A stretch of DNA of 64,000 nt from Cyclobacteriaceae bacterium (GTDB taxonomy: Bacteria; Bacteroidota; Bacteroidia; Cytophagales; Cyclobacteriaceae), in assembly GCA_028285445.1 (NCBI GenBank), contig JANQPQ010000004.1, positions 175,469 to 239,468 of the forward strand. Direction: 5' to 3'. Positions 25,218 through 34,202 of the stretch are shown piece after piece (position 1 is the stretch's first letter; each line of letters starts with the position of its first letter). The notes beneath the pieces were generated by a model. The model was not told where the DNA came from. It searched no databases and saw only the letters and a list, made by a program, of their open reading frames with translations. Both the position numbers and the translations under genes were made by a program.

Positions 25218-27998
25218 CTACCTCCTCTCTTGTATAATTTGTATCCCGGGCCTGGGTGCGCCAACACCTCGAATGGCGTAAGACAAGCCAAACATGAAAT
25301 ACCTACTCAGTGCATTAAAGCGTTGATCCTGGATGTAGTTCAACTCGCTTGACCTATTAACTCCCTCGTTTTGGTTAAGTATGTCGAAGGCAGAGAGTTT
25401 CAACTCCAATCGCTTGCTCTCCAGCATCGTTTTGCTGATATACGCTCTTAACAATGGGAATTCCTGGTTATCGGCAAAGGCATCGCTGTTGAACAAACGA
25501 TAATCGAATTCGGCCTTGAACGTCCATGTTTTGGCAAAATCTATAGCGATATCTGCATAATACGATCTGTTAATAAAACTCTGATCGAGGTTCTTATTGA
25601 CGGAATATTGCGTTTGATTGTAAGTGATCTTGGTTCCCACCATTACGTCGAGTACGTTTTTCTTTCTGTTTTCAATACGAATATCTACGCTCTGACTCCA
25701 GCGATCCACGTCATTCTGTGTTCCATTTATGAAAACAATATTCTGATTGAACAGCGTATTGCTGGTAATCCTAACCTTGCTTCCAATAAACTTCAGTGGG
25801 GTACCAAAAGAAAGGTAATTGGACAGTGAGAAGTTATAGTCCACATTTACTGGCTGAGTTGTTTGCCTGAAAAGATTATCGATGGTTTGTGAGTTGGTGA
25901 TGGCATTGCTGGTATAGGTACCATTCAAACTCACAAAGAATGATCGGAAATTGAACTGATCAAATGCAGTATAGTGCAAGGTGAACCGGTGATTATAGGC
26001 GGCCCTCAGGTCCGGATTTCCGATATAGACGCTAATGGGGTTGCTGTTATCTACCAGGGGTTGCAACTGTTGCACTGAAGGCTCACTGACAGAAGTACTG
26101 TAACTGAAATCGAAATTTTTAGTTGTGGTGAAGGTGTACCTAAAATTGGTACTTGGCAGCAGGTTGAGAAAGTTCTTACTTACTACCGTGTTCTGAGTGA
26201 CCAGATCTCCCTTTAGATCAGCGTTCTGTACTTTAGCTCCCGTTACCCAATTCCACTTTTTCCTCACTATTCTAAAGTTGGCTCCTCCACTATTGAAGTT
26301 GTAATCTCTATTATAGAGATTACTAAGCGTGGTATTGAAAACTGGCTGGTCAGAGATGATATCGAAAAAATCCTTTTGCAAGTCGTCGTCATTCTGCCGG
26401 TAAGCATATTTAAGCTCAAGGTACGTGCGGCCACCAAGTGGCTCAGTAAAACTAACTCGTGCCCCATATTCCCAACCGTCGGTGCGCTGAAACTGACTCT
26501 GGTTGATTAAGTCAGTGAATGACATTCCGGGCTGGTTGAGCAAGAACCCATTGGCAGCGGTAATACTGGCGTTATTCACAATGTTGTTATTTTTTACTGA
26601 AAAGTTGGTGACTAATGATCGGCCCTTTTTCGTAAACTTCAAGCGATAAAGCAGATTCGCATCCAGATTCAGTCCATCGCCATTTGAGAGGTTATTACGG
26701 TCTGCCGTATTTTCCAACTCTCCCAGGTTGTTAAATGTCATGGACTGACCCCGATCACGGACACTACCATCATTAAATGAGATACTGGACCTCAGCTGCA
26801 AATCCTGATTCTCATTAATGTCATGCCTAACTTTTAGGTTGAGGCGGTGGTTGTCATTTTCGTTGATCTGCTGATTTATCTCTTCTGAATCGAAAGTAGA
26901 GCCTTCGAGGAAGTTTTGCCGGAAAGTTTCACTTTCGATGTTGTTACGAATGTGGTTATAAAAGTAGGAAGCAGAGATTTCAGTCTTGTCACTAATATCG
27001 TAGTTCAGATTGGCGCCACCGGCCTGCGATGTGGTTATGCCAGTGTTGTTATTCCCACCAAGAAAGCCACTGGTTCCTCCGCCAGAACCAAATTGAATCA
27101 TGCCACGGCCTCCACTCATTAAACTTTGCAGCCCTCCCATAAAACTGATATAGTCGTTAATGGAGAAGTTCTGCTCATTAATGTTGTTGGCACCAGCCAA
27201 CATCGAAAACTGCAGCTTTTTGGAAAACCGGTTGATGTTGCCCTTTAGTTGATAGCGGTCGTCTGTGCCATAGTGGCCACTGAGGTTACCAAAATATCCC
27301 TGCTTTTTATCTTCCTTTAGGGCGAGATTGATAGTCTTATCGCGGGATCCATCATCAATTCCAGTGAACTCAGACATTTCTGAAAGCTTGTCGAAAACCT
27401 GCACCTTGTCAACCGCATCAGCGGGCAGGTTTTGTGTGGCAATTTTCGTGTCATTTCCGAAAAATTCTTTACCATCTACTAGTACCTTCTCAACCTCTTC
27501 CCCCTGTGCCTTAATAGTACCATCGCTTTCTACCTCTACGCCTGGTAGTTTCTTCAGCAAATCTTCAACCACATCATTGGGCTGCGTCTTAAATGCAGCA
27601 GCATTGTATTCAATCGTATCTTGCTTGATCATGATGGGGATATGCTCTGCACTAATGGCCACTTCATCCAGCATTTGACTCTGATCTATGAGGGCAATCT
27701 TTCCGAGCTGTATCGGCTCACCAGCCACCGTAATTTCTTGACTATGATTATGGTAGCCTACATAGGTAATCTGCAACAAGTATTCACCAGCAGGCACTTT
27801 GGAGAAAATAAAACCTCCATTGGCATCACTGATGGTGTAAGAATGCATTACGGAGTCTTGTGCCTGCAAGAGCACTACAGTGGCGGCAGGTAAAAATGTT
27901 TGGGCACTGTCAACTACCTGACCTTCTACTGTGGTTTGCGACGAGGCTACCATTGGACACACTATTCCCAGGATGAATAAGAATACAGACCTTTTCAC
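25218..27998 (-). CDS. Outer-membrane beta-barrel protein (OMP_b-brl_3 type, TonB-receptor-like)
   Basis: A 926-residue outer-membrane protein. It has a signal peptide (~1-20), a carboxypeptidase-regulatory domain (VEGQVVDSAQTFLPAATVVLL, ~24-105) and a plug-like region with LLKKLPGVEVESDGTI and VLVDGKEFFGNDT (~145-185), then a long Asn-rich barrel. The layout fits the OMP_b-brl_3 family, a TonB-receptor relative. It follows the GLPGLI gene by 37 bases; the two are a recurring Bacteroidota pair of unknown function. The last residues are Arg- and Pro-rich rather than the usual aromatic ending, an oddity. Confidence 0.88.
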   Translation of the reverse strand: MKRSVFLFILGIVCPMVASSQTTVEGQVVDSAQTFLPAATVVLLQAQDSVMHSYTISDANGGFIFSKVPAGEYLLQITYVGYHNHSQEITVAGEPIQLGKIALIDQSQMLDEVAISAEHIPIMIKQDTIEYNAAAFKTQPNDVVEDLLKKLPGVEVESDGTIKAQGEEVEKVLVDGKEFFGNDTKIATQNLPADAVDKVQVFDKLSEMSEFTGIDDGSRDKTINLALKEDKKQGYFGNLSGHYGTDDRYQLKGNINRFSKKLQFSMLAGANNINEQNFSINDYISFMGGLQSLMSGGRGMIQFGSGGGTSGFLGGNNNTGITTSQAGGANLNYDISDKTEISASYFYNHIRNNIESETFRQNFLEGSTFDSEEINQQINENDNHRLNLKVRHDINENQDLQLRSSISFNDGSVRDRGQSMTFNNLGELENTADRNNLSNGDGLNLDANLLYRLKFTKKGRSLVTNFSVKNNNIVNNASITAANGFLLNQPGMSFTDLINQSQFQRTDGWEYGARVSFTEPLGGRTYLELKYAYRQNDDDLQKDFFDIISDQPVFNTTLSNLYNRDYNFNSGGANFRIVRKKWNWVTGAKVQNADLKGDLVTQNTVVSKNFLNLLPSTNFRYTFTTTKNFDFSYSTSVSEPSVQQLQPLVDNSNPISVYIGNPDLRAAYNHRFTLHYTAFDQFNFRSFFVSLNGTYTSNAITNSQTIDNLFRQTTQPVNVDYNFSLSNYLSFGTPLKFIGSKVRITSNTLFNQNIVFINGTQNDVDRWSQSVDIRIENRKKNVLDVMVGTKITYNQTQYSVNKNLDQSFINRSYYADIAIDFAKTWTFKAEFDYRLFNSDAFADNQEFPLLRAYISKTMLESKRLELKLSAFDILNQNEGVNRSSELNYIQDQRFNALSRYFMFGLSYAIRGVGAPRPGIQIIQERR

Positions 27999-28035
27999 GT
28001 GTTGTGGATTTTAGATATTGGAAGAATTAGAAGAC

Positions 28036-28785
28036 TTAGTGCTTCATTATGAATTTCATCTCACCGCCGCTCATTTCCTTCATTTCTGCCATTTTCTCCC
28101 GAACAATGGCTTCGTATTCCTCCCTATTTACTTTCTTGCCTTTTTTGGGTTCCTTGATTTCGGTTGCGGCAATTTCAACTAAGACTATGTCTTTGGCTGT
28201 TATCAAGTGTTTACTCTCATTGGAGCTCACTTCCAACACCATACCGGGCAGGCCTCCGTAATTTGCGGGCCCTGATGACGCAACTATTTGAGGAGTAAAC
28301 CAAGCTTCGGTAACGCCCGTGGAATCCTCGATTGTTGCCTGTTGGCACATGTAACCCAATATATCTTTGCTCTTGCCAGTGAATTTCCAGTTAGGTTTCT
28401 CAACGCTGCCTTGCACAAGGAAAATCTTACCCATAAACTCCCTTTTTTCAGTCAATTCACCATTGCTCAGGTTTCTGTAGACCTTATCATCAGGTTTGGC
28501 AATCATAATTCTAACACCCCCGCCTCCTTCACTAGTAGCATTCCATGTTCCATCTCCTCCGGAGTCGTCCTTCTCGTAATCCTCATAAATTGAGGCTGCT
28601 TCATTAAAAAGCAGAAGCTTCTGAGAAACTTGCGAAGATGGGATCATAGACTTCATCTCTTCAGACATTTCAGTATTAAGTGAAATCTCAATCTTCCGAG
28701 TCTCTTCGAATACGATTCGACCGGAATTTTGCTTTGCCACAGACATTACCGGCAGAAGCAGTAATAATGGTAATAAGTATTTCAT
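28036..28785 (-). CDS. GLPGLI-family protein
   Basis: A 249-residue secreted protein with a signal peptide (~1-18). The name-giving motif appears as YGGLPGMVLEV (~178-188), preceded by the GYMCQQATIE and TEAWFTPQI segments common to the family. GLPGLI proteins are periplasmic, of unknown role, and often encoded beside a large beta-barrel, as here. First gene of that pair. Its upstream region carries four GTTAA repeats with strict 10-base spacing, a likely control site. Confidence 0.9.
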   Translation of the reverse strand: MKYLLPLLLLLPVMSVAKQNSGRIVFEETRKIEISLNTEMSEEMKSMIPSSQVSQKLLLFNEAASIYEDYEKDDSGGDGTWNATSEGGGGVRIMIAKPDDKVYRNLSNGELTEKREFMGKIFLVQGSVEKPNWKFTGKSKDILGYMCQQATIEDSTGVTEAWFTPQIVASSGPANYGGLPGMVLEVSSNESKHLITAKDIVLVEIAATEIKEPKKGKKVNREEYEAIVREKMAEMKEMSGGEMKFIMKH

Positions 28786-28840
28786 TCTAAACTTTTATTA
28801 TGGTTATATACAAAGGAGGTTGTTGCAATACCCGTTTGTT

Positions 28841-28875
28841 GTTAACCAGGGTTAAAAGATGTTAAAGGATGTTAA
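28841..28875. promoter_or_regulatory. Four GTTAA direct repeats at exact 10-base spacing
   Basis: GTTAA begins at 28841, 28851, 28861 and 28871, one copy per helical turn on the same face of the DNA. The cluster begins 56 bases upstream of the GLPGLI start codon (minus strand). Direct repeats spaced 10-11 bases are typical for OmpR/PhoB-type response regulators; which protein binds here is unknown. Confidence 0.6.
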
Positions 28876-28931
28876 CAGCGCAGGAAGGAGCTCAGCCTTC
28901 CAATGGCGTTAGTAAAACAACTGTTGTTAAA

Positions 28932-29011
28932 ACCATTGAAAATGGTCAAAAAGTGGCCATATTTAGAAATGTCGGGTATATGCCGTGGATACATCCACAA
29001 GAAATGCCGTG
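28932..29011. promoter_or_regulatory. Palindromes and direct repeats before the membrane XRE gene
   Basis: ACCATT-GAA-AATGGT (28932-28946) and GTGGAT-AC-ATCCAC (28985-28998) are both perfect palindromes. The second is framed by two ATGCCGTG direct repeats at 28980-28987 and 29004-29011. They stand 30-110 bases before the start of the XRE regulator, suggesting autoregulation. Confidence 0.45.
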
Positions 29012-29041
29012 TAAGAAGTCATTAATCAAATACATTTGAAA

Positions 29042-29899
29042 ATGGCGAATAAATCAGATCTAGGTAAAAAAATAGCTGAAATCAGGAATATCAAGGGTTT
29101 AAGTCAGGAAGAGCTTGCCAAGAAAGCCGGCATTAATGTACGTAGTCTCCAAAGGATAGAAGCCGGGCATGTTCAACCTCGTGCTTACACCCTAAGGGTA
29201 ATTTCTGAAGTATTGGATTTCGATCTAAACGACTACGGCTACAATGACAATAAGCATGGGAGCTTCTTACAACAATTGTGGGAAGCACTGGTAGTTAGCA
29301 ATGCATTGGTACAGAGTGATGAGCGGAGTTATCGGCGCTACTTGATTTTGGGTTGGGTCGGAGGCATAATCTACCTGACTACTACAATACCAGAAGTGGT
29401 ACTGGAGGTAATGCGTTGGACGGGTAGCCTGGATGGACCATCTACCTTCTTTTATTTTCTCACCTCAATAGTTGTAATGATATCGGTAGTATTCTTTATG
29501 AATGGGTTTGTAGCTATTGGCTATCGCTTCGACAATGGCATCGTGGTGGTGGCGTCTTACCTCTTCATGGGTGCAACCTTAATCTCTTACGGCGTTGGCC
29601 TAATCTACTGGCACCCTGATGAGCTAATATTTGAACTGCTAACCGTAACCCAGGCCTTACTGATGGGTGTCATCGGCTTGGTGTTTGGAATTGGGTTGTC
29701 ACGACTGGAGAAGCATTTTGGTTCCGTGGCTAAGTCTGCAGCCATACTCGAAATAGTTGCCGGCATCTGTTTTATCCTGGTAATACCCTTCCTGCTGGGA
29801 CTATTCCTTACTATTCCTGCAATAATTTTGGAGATAGTTCTTCTTTACAAGGCTGAGGCCGTTGTGAAGGCTGTTGACCGTGATACGGCTTTTGCCTAA
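29042..29899 (+). CDS. Membrane-anchored XRE-family regulator
   Basis: A 285-residue protein. An N-terminal HTH_3 domain (~5-60, GLSQEELAKKAGINVRSLQRIEAG) is fused to five or six hydrophobic helices spanning ~95-270. This is a one-component membrane regulator architecture seen in Bacteroidota; it probably reads a membrane or envelope signal and binds nearby DNA. The ATG at 29042 is chosen over the in-frame TTG at 29036. It is divergent from the GLPGLI/OMP operon across 256 bases full of symmetrical elements. Whether it controls that operon is inference. Confidence 0.85.
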   Translation: MANKSDLGKKIAEIRNIKGLSQEELAKKAGINVRSLQRIEAGHVQPRAYTLRVISEVLDFDLNDYGYNDNKHGSFLQQLWEALVVSNALVQSDERSYRRYLILGWVGGIIYLTTTIPEVVLEVMRWTGSLDGPSTFFYFLTSIVVMISVVFFMNGFVAIGYRFDNGIVVVASYLFMGATLISYGVGLIYWHPDELIFELLTVTQALLMGVIGLVFGIGLSRLEKHFGSVAKSAAILEIVAGICFILVIPFLLGLFLTIPAIILEIVLLYKAEAVVKAVDRDTAFA

Positions 29900-29909
29900 C
29901 CAGATAGGC

Positions 29910-30440
29910 TTACTCGGCAAACCTTTTATGAGACTGCAAAAGCTTAGCGACTTTACCTTCCCATTTCCGCTGCTCTTCCGTATTTAGTGAATGATTTGTT
30001 TCACTATCATAAAGATTCTGCATCTCATCACGTTCCCGATTTACCTTGGCTGCAATTTCTTTGATATCCTCTTCGAACGTCTCACTGCCCTTTACTTTGT
30101 AGGCTCGCAACGCTTTGCGCAGCCTACGGGCATGAAGCTCAGTAATGTCGAAATGGATTTGCTCATGCCTCAGCAGGGCATCGGTCTCTTTTCTTACCCA
30201 GGATGAGTTCTTATCAAAAAAAGTCTCCACATCAAATAAAACCTCTGTGCCCTCTGGCCCCGACTTATACTGATAACTGTATCGAAAACCGGAATATGTC
30301 AATGCTCCATATTCGCTATTGGGGTCTGGAGTCCCCTTAAAATCAGACCACTTCAGGGGTCTATCAGCATCCCATTTGATGCGATCCTTCTGAGGCGCAA
30401 GCATCAATAGGAATACTACTGGAATGAACTTTACACTCAT
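29910..30440 (-). CDS. DUF922 putative zinc-dependent peptidase
   Basis: A 176-residue protein with a short hydrophobic N-terminus (VKFIPVVFLLMLA), likely a signal peptide. The DUF922 signature is present: the DADRPLKWSDFKG opening and a HEQIH metallopeptidase motif (His92, Glu93, His96) followed by ELHARRLRKAL. The motif predicts zinc hydrolase activity, but no substrate is known for the family. Convergent with the XRE gene, 10 bases away, and divergent from the J-domain gene. Confidence 0.85.
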   Translation of the reverse strand: MSVKFIPVVFLLMLAPQKDRIKWDADRPLKWSDFKGTPDPNSEYGALTYSGFRYSYQYKSGPEGTEVLFDVETFFDKNSSWVRKETDALLRHEQIHFDITELHARRLRKALRAYKVKGSETFEEDIKEIAAKVNRERDEMQNLYDSETNHSLNTEEQRKWEGKVAKLLQSHKRFAE

Positions 30441-30598
30441 CTTTGGTTATTTGGTCGTTCTTACGCAAAATCCGTGCGAAACAGAATTTGGGAAATAAAG
30501 TTAAAAATTATGCCGGCTAATGCTGCACCTTTTCGACTATTGCCCGTTATGTTTTGTAAAACCGGAAGCAAATGGCCATTGATATATGAAAAGGTCCA

Positions 30599-30631
30599 TT
30601 TGGCATCTATTATCCGAAAAGCCTAAATTGT
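30599..30631 (+). promoter_or_regulatory. Candidate leaderless promoter of the J-domain gene
   Basis: TTTG (30599-30602), 21 bases, TAAATTGT (30624-30631), four bases, GTG start codon. The spacing is right for a Bacteroidota promoter, the -7 element matches TAnnTTTG at six positions, and transcription would begin about at the start codon. No Shine-Dalgarno sequence is visible. Confidence 0.4.
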
Positions 30632-30635
30632 ACCT

Positions 30636-31838
30636 GTGAAGGATTTTTATCAAACCTTGGGTGTTTCTCGAACCGCCAATGCTGAGCAAATCAAGGAAGC
30701 ATTTAAAAAGCTCGCGGTTAAATATCATCCTGATAAAAATCCTGGTGATACCGTTTCGGAAGAGATATTTAAGGAAATCAGCCATGCCTATGATGTACTG
30801 TCAAACCCCGAAAAGAAGGCGAGGTACGATTTAACTTTAAACTACTCAGAGTCAACATCGAGGTACTCAACATCATCTACCTCCAATCCCTATGCCCAGC
30901 CGCAGTATAATCCCTATCGTCATCGACCCAAACCAAAGAAGTATCATCACGACTTTGGCTGGACCTATATAAAACATCAGATGTATGCATTTGGCTTTGT
31001 TTTCGTGGTAGCCATTTTCGTACTTACTTTTCAAGGTGTTTACAATTACCTGGAGGAAAAGGAAAAAGCCAGAATTGCGGCAATCCGTCAAGAAAAAATG
31101 GAAGCTGCCATAGTCAACTTCAGGTCTGGTAAGTACCAGGCGGCATTGGACACATTCCAGGTCCTGATCAAAGAATTTCCAGGGGTTTTCGAACTAAGGC
31201 AGCAAAAAACTGAACTTCTTAAAGTACTCAAGTTCACGGCTGAAAGTCAGTTTCAAAATCAGCAATACGAAAAAGCCGCCGACAACTTTGCTTTGGCCAC
31301 CGTTTATGAAGATCCCTATCTGCTTAACCAGGGCCTTTATTTCAGACTGGCTACGTGCTACGAGCACATAGGCAAGTTCACGGAGGCGGCAGAAGTGCTT
31401 AACCTGGTGCTCATAAACGATGATGAGAACATTGAGCTTAATATGGAGCTGGGTCGGCTCTACCGAGATAAAATCAATGATCTAAGTTTATCACTTCGCT
31501 ACTACACTATTGCCAGAAACCGTTTGGTGCGTATACTTTCCAGCGCTTATGGTAGTGCTTATGAGTTGGTGCTAAACCCTAAGCGGCTCCCTGACTTTTA
31601 CTACAAAGTGTATCACGGCCGGGCGCTTACAAATCAGGCCATGGGCAATCACGAAGAGGCAATAAAAGATCTTAACTGGGCTATCTTCTTCGATCGTGAA
31701 AATGGCGAAGACTACTTTCTGCGTGGCAACAGTTTTCTAGCAACTGGCAATCGTGCCTACTCCTGCCGCGACTGGAACCAGGCGCTGGATTTGGAGTTCG
31801 CTGACGCCACCCAAAGTGTAAGACGATACTGCAATTAG
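30636..31838 (+). CDS. Membrane J-domain protein with TPR repeats
   Basis: A 400-residue protein. An N-terminal J domain (1-66) holds the HPD motif at residues 31-33 (KYHPDKNPG) and the usual [14 protein letters not shown] ending. A Ser/Tyr/Pro-rich linker (~70-108), one TM helix (~120-140), a charged coiled stretch and four or five TPR-like helices follow. It should recruit DnaK to the membrane or to a periplasm-facing TPR partner; the orientation is not fixed by the sequence. The start codon is GTG: no ATG is available and the J domain begins directly there. Confidence 0.88.
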   Translation: MKDFYQTLGVSRTANAEQIKEAFKKLAVKYHPDKNPGDTVSEEIFKEISHAYDVLSNPEKKARYDLTLNYSESTSRYSTSSTSNPYAQPQYNPYRHRPKPKKYHHDFGWTYIKHQMYAFGFVFVVAIFVLTFQGVYNYLEEKEKARIAAIRQEKMEAAIVNFRSGKYQAALDTFQVLIKEFPGVFELRQQKTELLKVLKFTAESQFQNQQYEKAADNFALATVYEDPYLLNQGLYFRLATCYEHIGKFTEAAEVLNLVLINDDENIELNMELGRLYRDKINDLSLSLRYYTIARNRLVRILSSAYGSAYELVLNPKRLPDFYYKVYHGRALTNQAMGNHEEAIKDLNWAIFFDRENGEDYFLRGNSFLATGNRAYSCRDWNQALDLEFADATQSVRRYCN

Positions 31839-31902
31839 CCTTCCGTCTGTCAACCTGCAGCAGTAATCCGTCATCGCCCGTTTTCCATTCAGCAAAAAGC
31901 CA

Positions 31903-31933
31903 TTGAATCGGTCAACTTTATTAGATAAATTAT
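31903..31933 (+). promoter_or_regulatory. Candidate promoter of the secreted trio
   Basis: TTG at 31903-31905 and TAAATTAT at 31926-31933 are 20 bases apart, with the -7 element a partial match to TAnnTTTG. The leader to the ATG at 31966 would be about 27 bases. Confidence 0.4.
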
Positions 31934-31965
31934 TGTTGAATTCAATACCACTTAATCTCCAGATC

Positions 31966-33057
31966 ATGAAGAAGTTTATAATTGCCACGCTTATGGTTGG
32001 TATCGCCGGTTTAGCAGTTGCCAACAACTCAGATTATACCAAAGCTTTTGAAAGAGGAACTCCCAATATTCAGAGTATCAGCCAGATTGAATTTGGCCCC
32101 GAAGGCATTCTATTCGTAGGCGATGCCATGACTGCCAGTATTGTTGCAATTAGTACTGAAGACAACAGCCCTTCTTCGGTAGAATCTGTACAACTGAAAG
32201 AAGCTGACAAAAAGATTGCCGCATTTTTGGGAGCTACGGTTGAGCAAATCAGAATTACCGACATGGCCGTAAATCCAATTTCCAAAAGTGTTTATTTTTC
32301 TGTCAATAGAGATAACCAATCAGTACTGATTAAACTTACTGGTGAAAAACTGGAAGAGTTTACAATGGCAGATGTGCTATACTCCAGTATAACCTTAAAT
32401 AACCCTGTCTCTACGGAAGCGGAGCGCAGGGGACGCAAACTGAGACGTTTGGCCATTACTGATTTGGCCTTTAAAGATGACAAACTATTCGTTGCAGGCT
32501 TAAGCAATGAAGAGTTTAGCTCCGCCTTTAGGGCAATACCCTTTCCTTTCAAGGAAGATCAATCATTTTCTACTTTGGAAATATTCCACGTCTCTCATGG
32601 AAAATACGAAACCCATGCGCCGGTAACGGCCTTTGAGCCATATGAGTTTGAGGATGGCCTGGAGTTGATTGCCGGCTATACCTGCACCCCGCTGGTAACC
32701 TTCCCTGTAAGCCAAATGAAAAATGGTCAGCATGTAAAGGGTAAGACCGTGGCAGAGCTCGGAAATCGTAATATGCCGGTTGAGATACTTGCTTACCAAA
32801 GGGATGGAGAAGATTTTATTCTAATTGCGAATTCGAAAAGAAATGTAATGCGGGTTAGACCTGCCGATATAGCAGCACAAAAAAGCCTAACCGAGCCACT
32901 GAAAGAAAGACATGGCACCGTAGGTGTTGATTTTGCAGCAATTGCGGAGGTTTATGTCCAACAAATGGACAATCTGGACAAAAACAACGTTGTATTCCTG
33001 CAGCTGATGCCAAACGGCAACCTGGATTTACGGACAGTAAAAACTTCAAGACTATAA
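31966..33057 (+). CDS. Uncharacterised secreted protein, propeller-like (paralogue 1)
   Basis: A 363-residue exported protein of no recognised family. The signal peptide is MKKFIIATLMVGIAGLAVA. Repeated strand motifs (FGPEGILFVGDAMTASIVAI; NPISKSVYFSVNR; DLAFKDDKLFVAGLSNEEF; YTCTPLVTFPVSQ; ILIANSKRNVMRV) suggest a beta-propeller. It is homologous to the next gene over its whole length, with near-identical patches FGPEGILFVGD, KIAAFLG, YTCTPLV and MPNGNLDLR. The ATG at 31966 starts the signal peptide, four bases separate the two genes, and the three genes to 35411 form one operon. No catalytic motif is visible. Confidence 0.8.
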   Translation: MKKFIIATLMVGIAGLAVANNSDYTKAFERGTPNIQSISQIEFGPEGILFVGDAMTASIVAISTEDNSPSSVESVQLKEADKKIAAFLGATVEQIRITDMAVNPISKSVYFSVNRDNQSVLIKLTGEKLEEFTMADVLYSSITLNNPVSTEAERRGRKLRRLAITDLAFKDDKLFVAGLSNEEFSSAFRAIPFPFKEDQSFSTLEIFHVSHGKYETHAPVTAFEPYEFEDGLELIAGYTCTPLVTFPVSQMKNGQHVKGKTVAELGNRNMPVEILAYQRDGEDFILIANSKRNVMRVRPADIAAQKSLTEPLKERHGTVGVDFAAIAEVYVQQMDNLDKNNVVFLQLMPNGNLDLRTVKTSRL

Positions 33058-33061
33058 AACA

Positions 33062-34186
33062 ATGAGAAAGTTGGTTTTCACCATGGCAGTGGTGTTTGCT
33101 GCTGCAACATTATGGGCTTCAGAAAGCGAGCTCACCGGAAATTTCATCAAGGCTAAAGCGAACATTGCCTCATTTAGTACCATTACTTTTGGGCCGGAAG
33201 GGATACTTTTTGTGGGAGATTCAAAAAGTGCGAAAGTGTTTGCGCTTGACGTTGATGACAAATCGCCTAACAATGCCAAAGAAGCTTTCAACCTGGCTGA
33301 TGCTGAGGCAAAGATTGCGGCTTTCCTGGGAACAACCGCTGACAACGTAATCATTCATGATGTTGCCGCCAATCCCATTTCTCAGAATATTTACCTGGCA
33401 GTATCCCGGGCAAATGCTAAAGAGGTTGGATTCTGGAAGCTTCCGAATGACGTGGCCTACGCCAACATTTTGTTAAAGATCGATTGGGAAAAAAATATCA
33501 GTGAAGTTTCGTTGGAGAACATAAGTCATTCCAGTGCGGTTCTACCCAATCCTAAAGCCGAAGGTGAGAAGAACTGGAGAGGAAGTGACAACCGAACTGA
33601 GACCATCACCGATATGGCCTATCATAAAGGCAAACTATATGTTGCCGGTATATCCAATGAGGAATTTGCTTCTACCCTTCGCGTAATGCCATTCCCCTTT
33701 AAAGGCGACGTATCTGCAAGTACAATTGAAATTTGGCATGCGGCCCATGGCAAATACGAAACACAATCGCCAATTAGAACCCTTTTGCCATTTGAGATAA
33801 ACAATCAAGACCAACTACTTGCTGCCTATACCTGCACGCCCCTTGTAAGTATCCCAGTTGCGCAATTGCAAAATGGCAAGCATGTTAAGAGTAAGACATT
33901 GGCTGAACTTGGTGCAGGCAATATTCCACTGGATATTATCAGTTATCGCAGCGAAGGCAAAGAACGTATACTCATAGCTAATGCAAGCAGGTCGTTAATG
34001 AGAATTGAACCAGCAGACCTGGAAAAGCAAAAAGAAGGATTAACCATAGATGTCGACGATAGAAACACAGCCGGAGTTCCCTACGTCCCTCTTTCTGGTG
34101 TAGGTATTCTGCAAATTGACAACCTAACCTCAATGAAGACCATGTCTTGGTACTACAACGTATGCCAAATGGATCACTCGATCTAA
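33062..34186 (+). CDS. Uncharacterised secreted protein, propeller-like (paralogue 2), C-terminus frameshifted
   Basis: A 374-residue paralogue of the previous gene, with signal peptide MRKLVFTMAVVFAAATLWA and the same FGPEGILFVGD, KIAAFLG, YTCTPLV and HGKYET blocks. A short insert near residues 110-125 is absent from copy 1. The last ~14 residues (MSWYYNVCQMDHSI) have no counterpart in copy 1. In another frame from 34144 to 34212 the DNA encodes VLVLQRMPNGSLDLRSFPTRW, matching the copy 1 ending FLQLMPNGNLDLR. A net one-base loss or two-base gain near 34142-34144 has therefore changed the end, either genuinely or by sequencing error. Confidence 0.8.
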   Translation: MRKLVFTMAVVFAAATLWASESELTGNFIKAKANIASFSTITFGPEGILFVGDSKSAKVFALDVDDKSPNNAKEAFNLADAEAKIAAFLGTTADNVIIHDVAANPISQNIYLAVSRANAKEVGFWKLPNDVAYANILLKIDWEKNISEVSLENISHSSAVLPNPKAEGEKNWRGSDNRTETITDMAYHKGKLYVAGISNEEFASTLRVMPFPFKGDVSASTIEIWHAAHGKYETQSPIRTLLPFEINNQDQLLAAYTCTPLVSIPVAQLQNGKHVKSKTLAELGAGNIPLDIISYRSEGKERILIANASRSLMRIEPADLEKQKEGLTIDVDDRNTAGVPYVPLSGVGILQIDNLTSMKTMSWYYNVCQMDHSI

Positions 34187-34202
34187 GGTCATTTCCAACC
34201 AG

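Noticed and set aside
30510..30626. 38-codon ORF between the DUF922 and J-domain genes
   Set aside because: No ribosome site, no hydrophobic or domain pattern, and it overlaps the likely J-domain promoter; chance frame.
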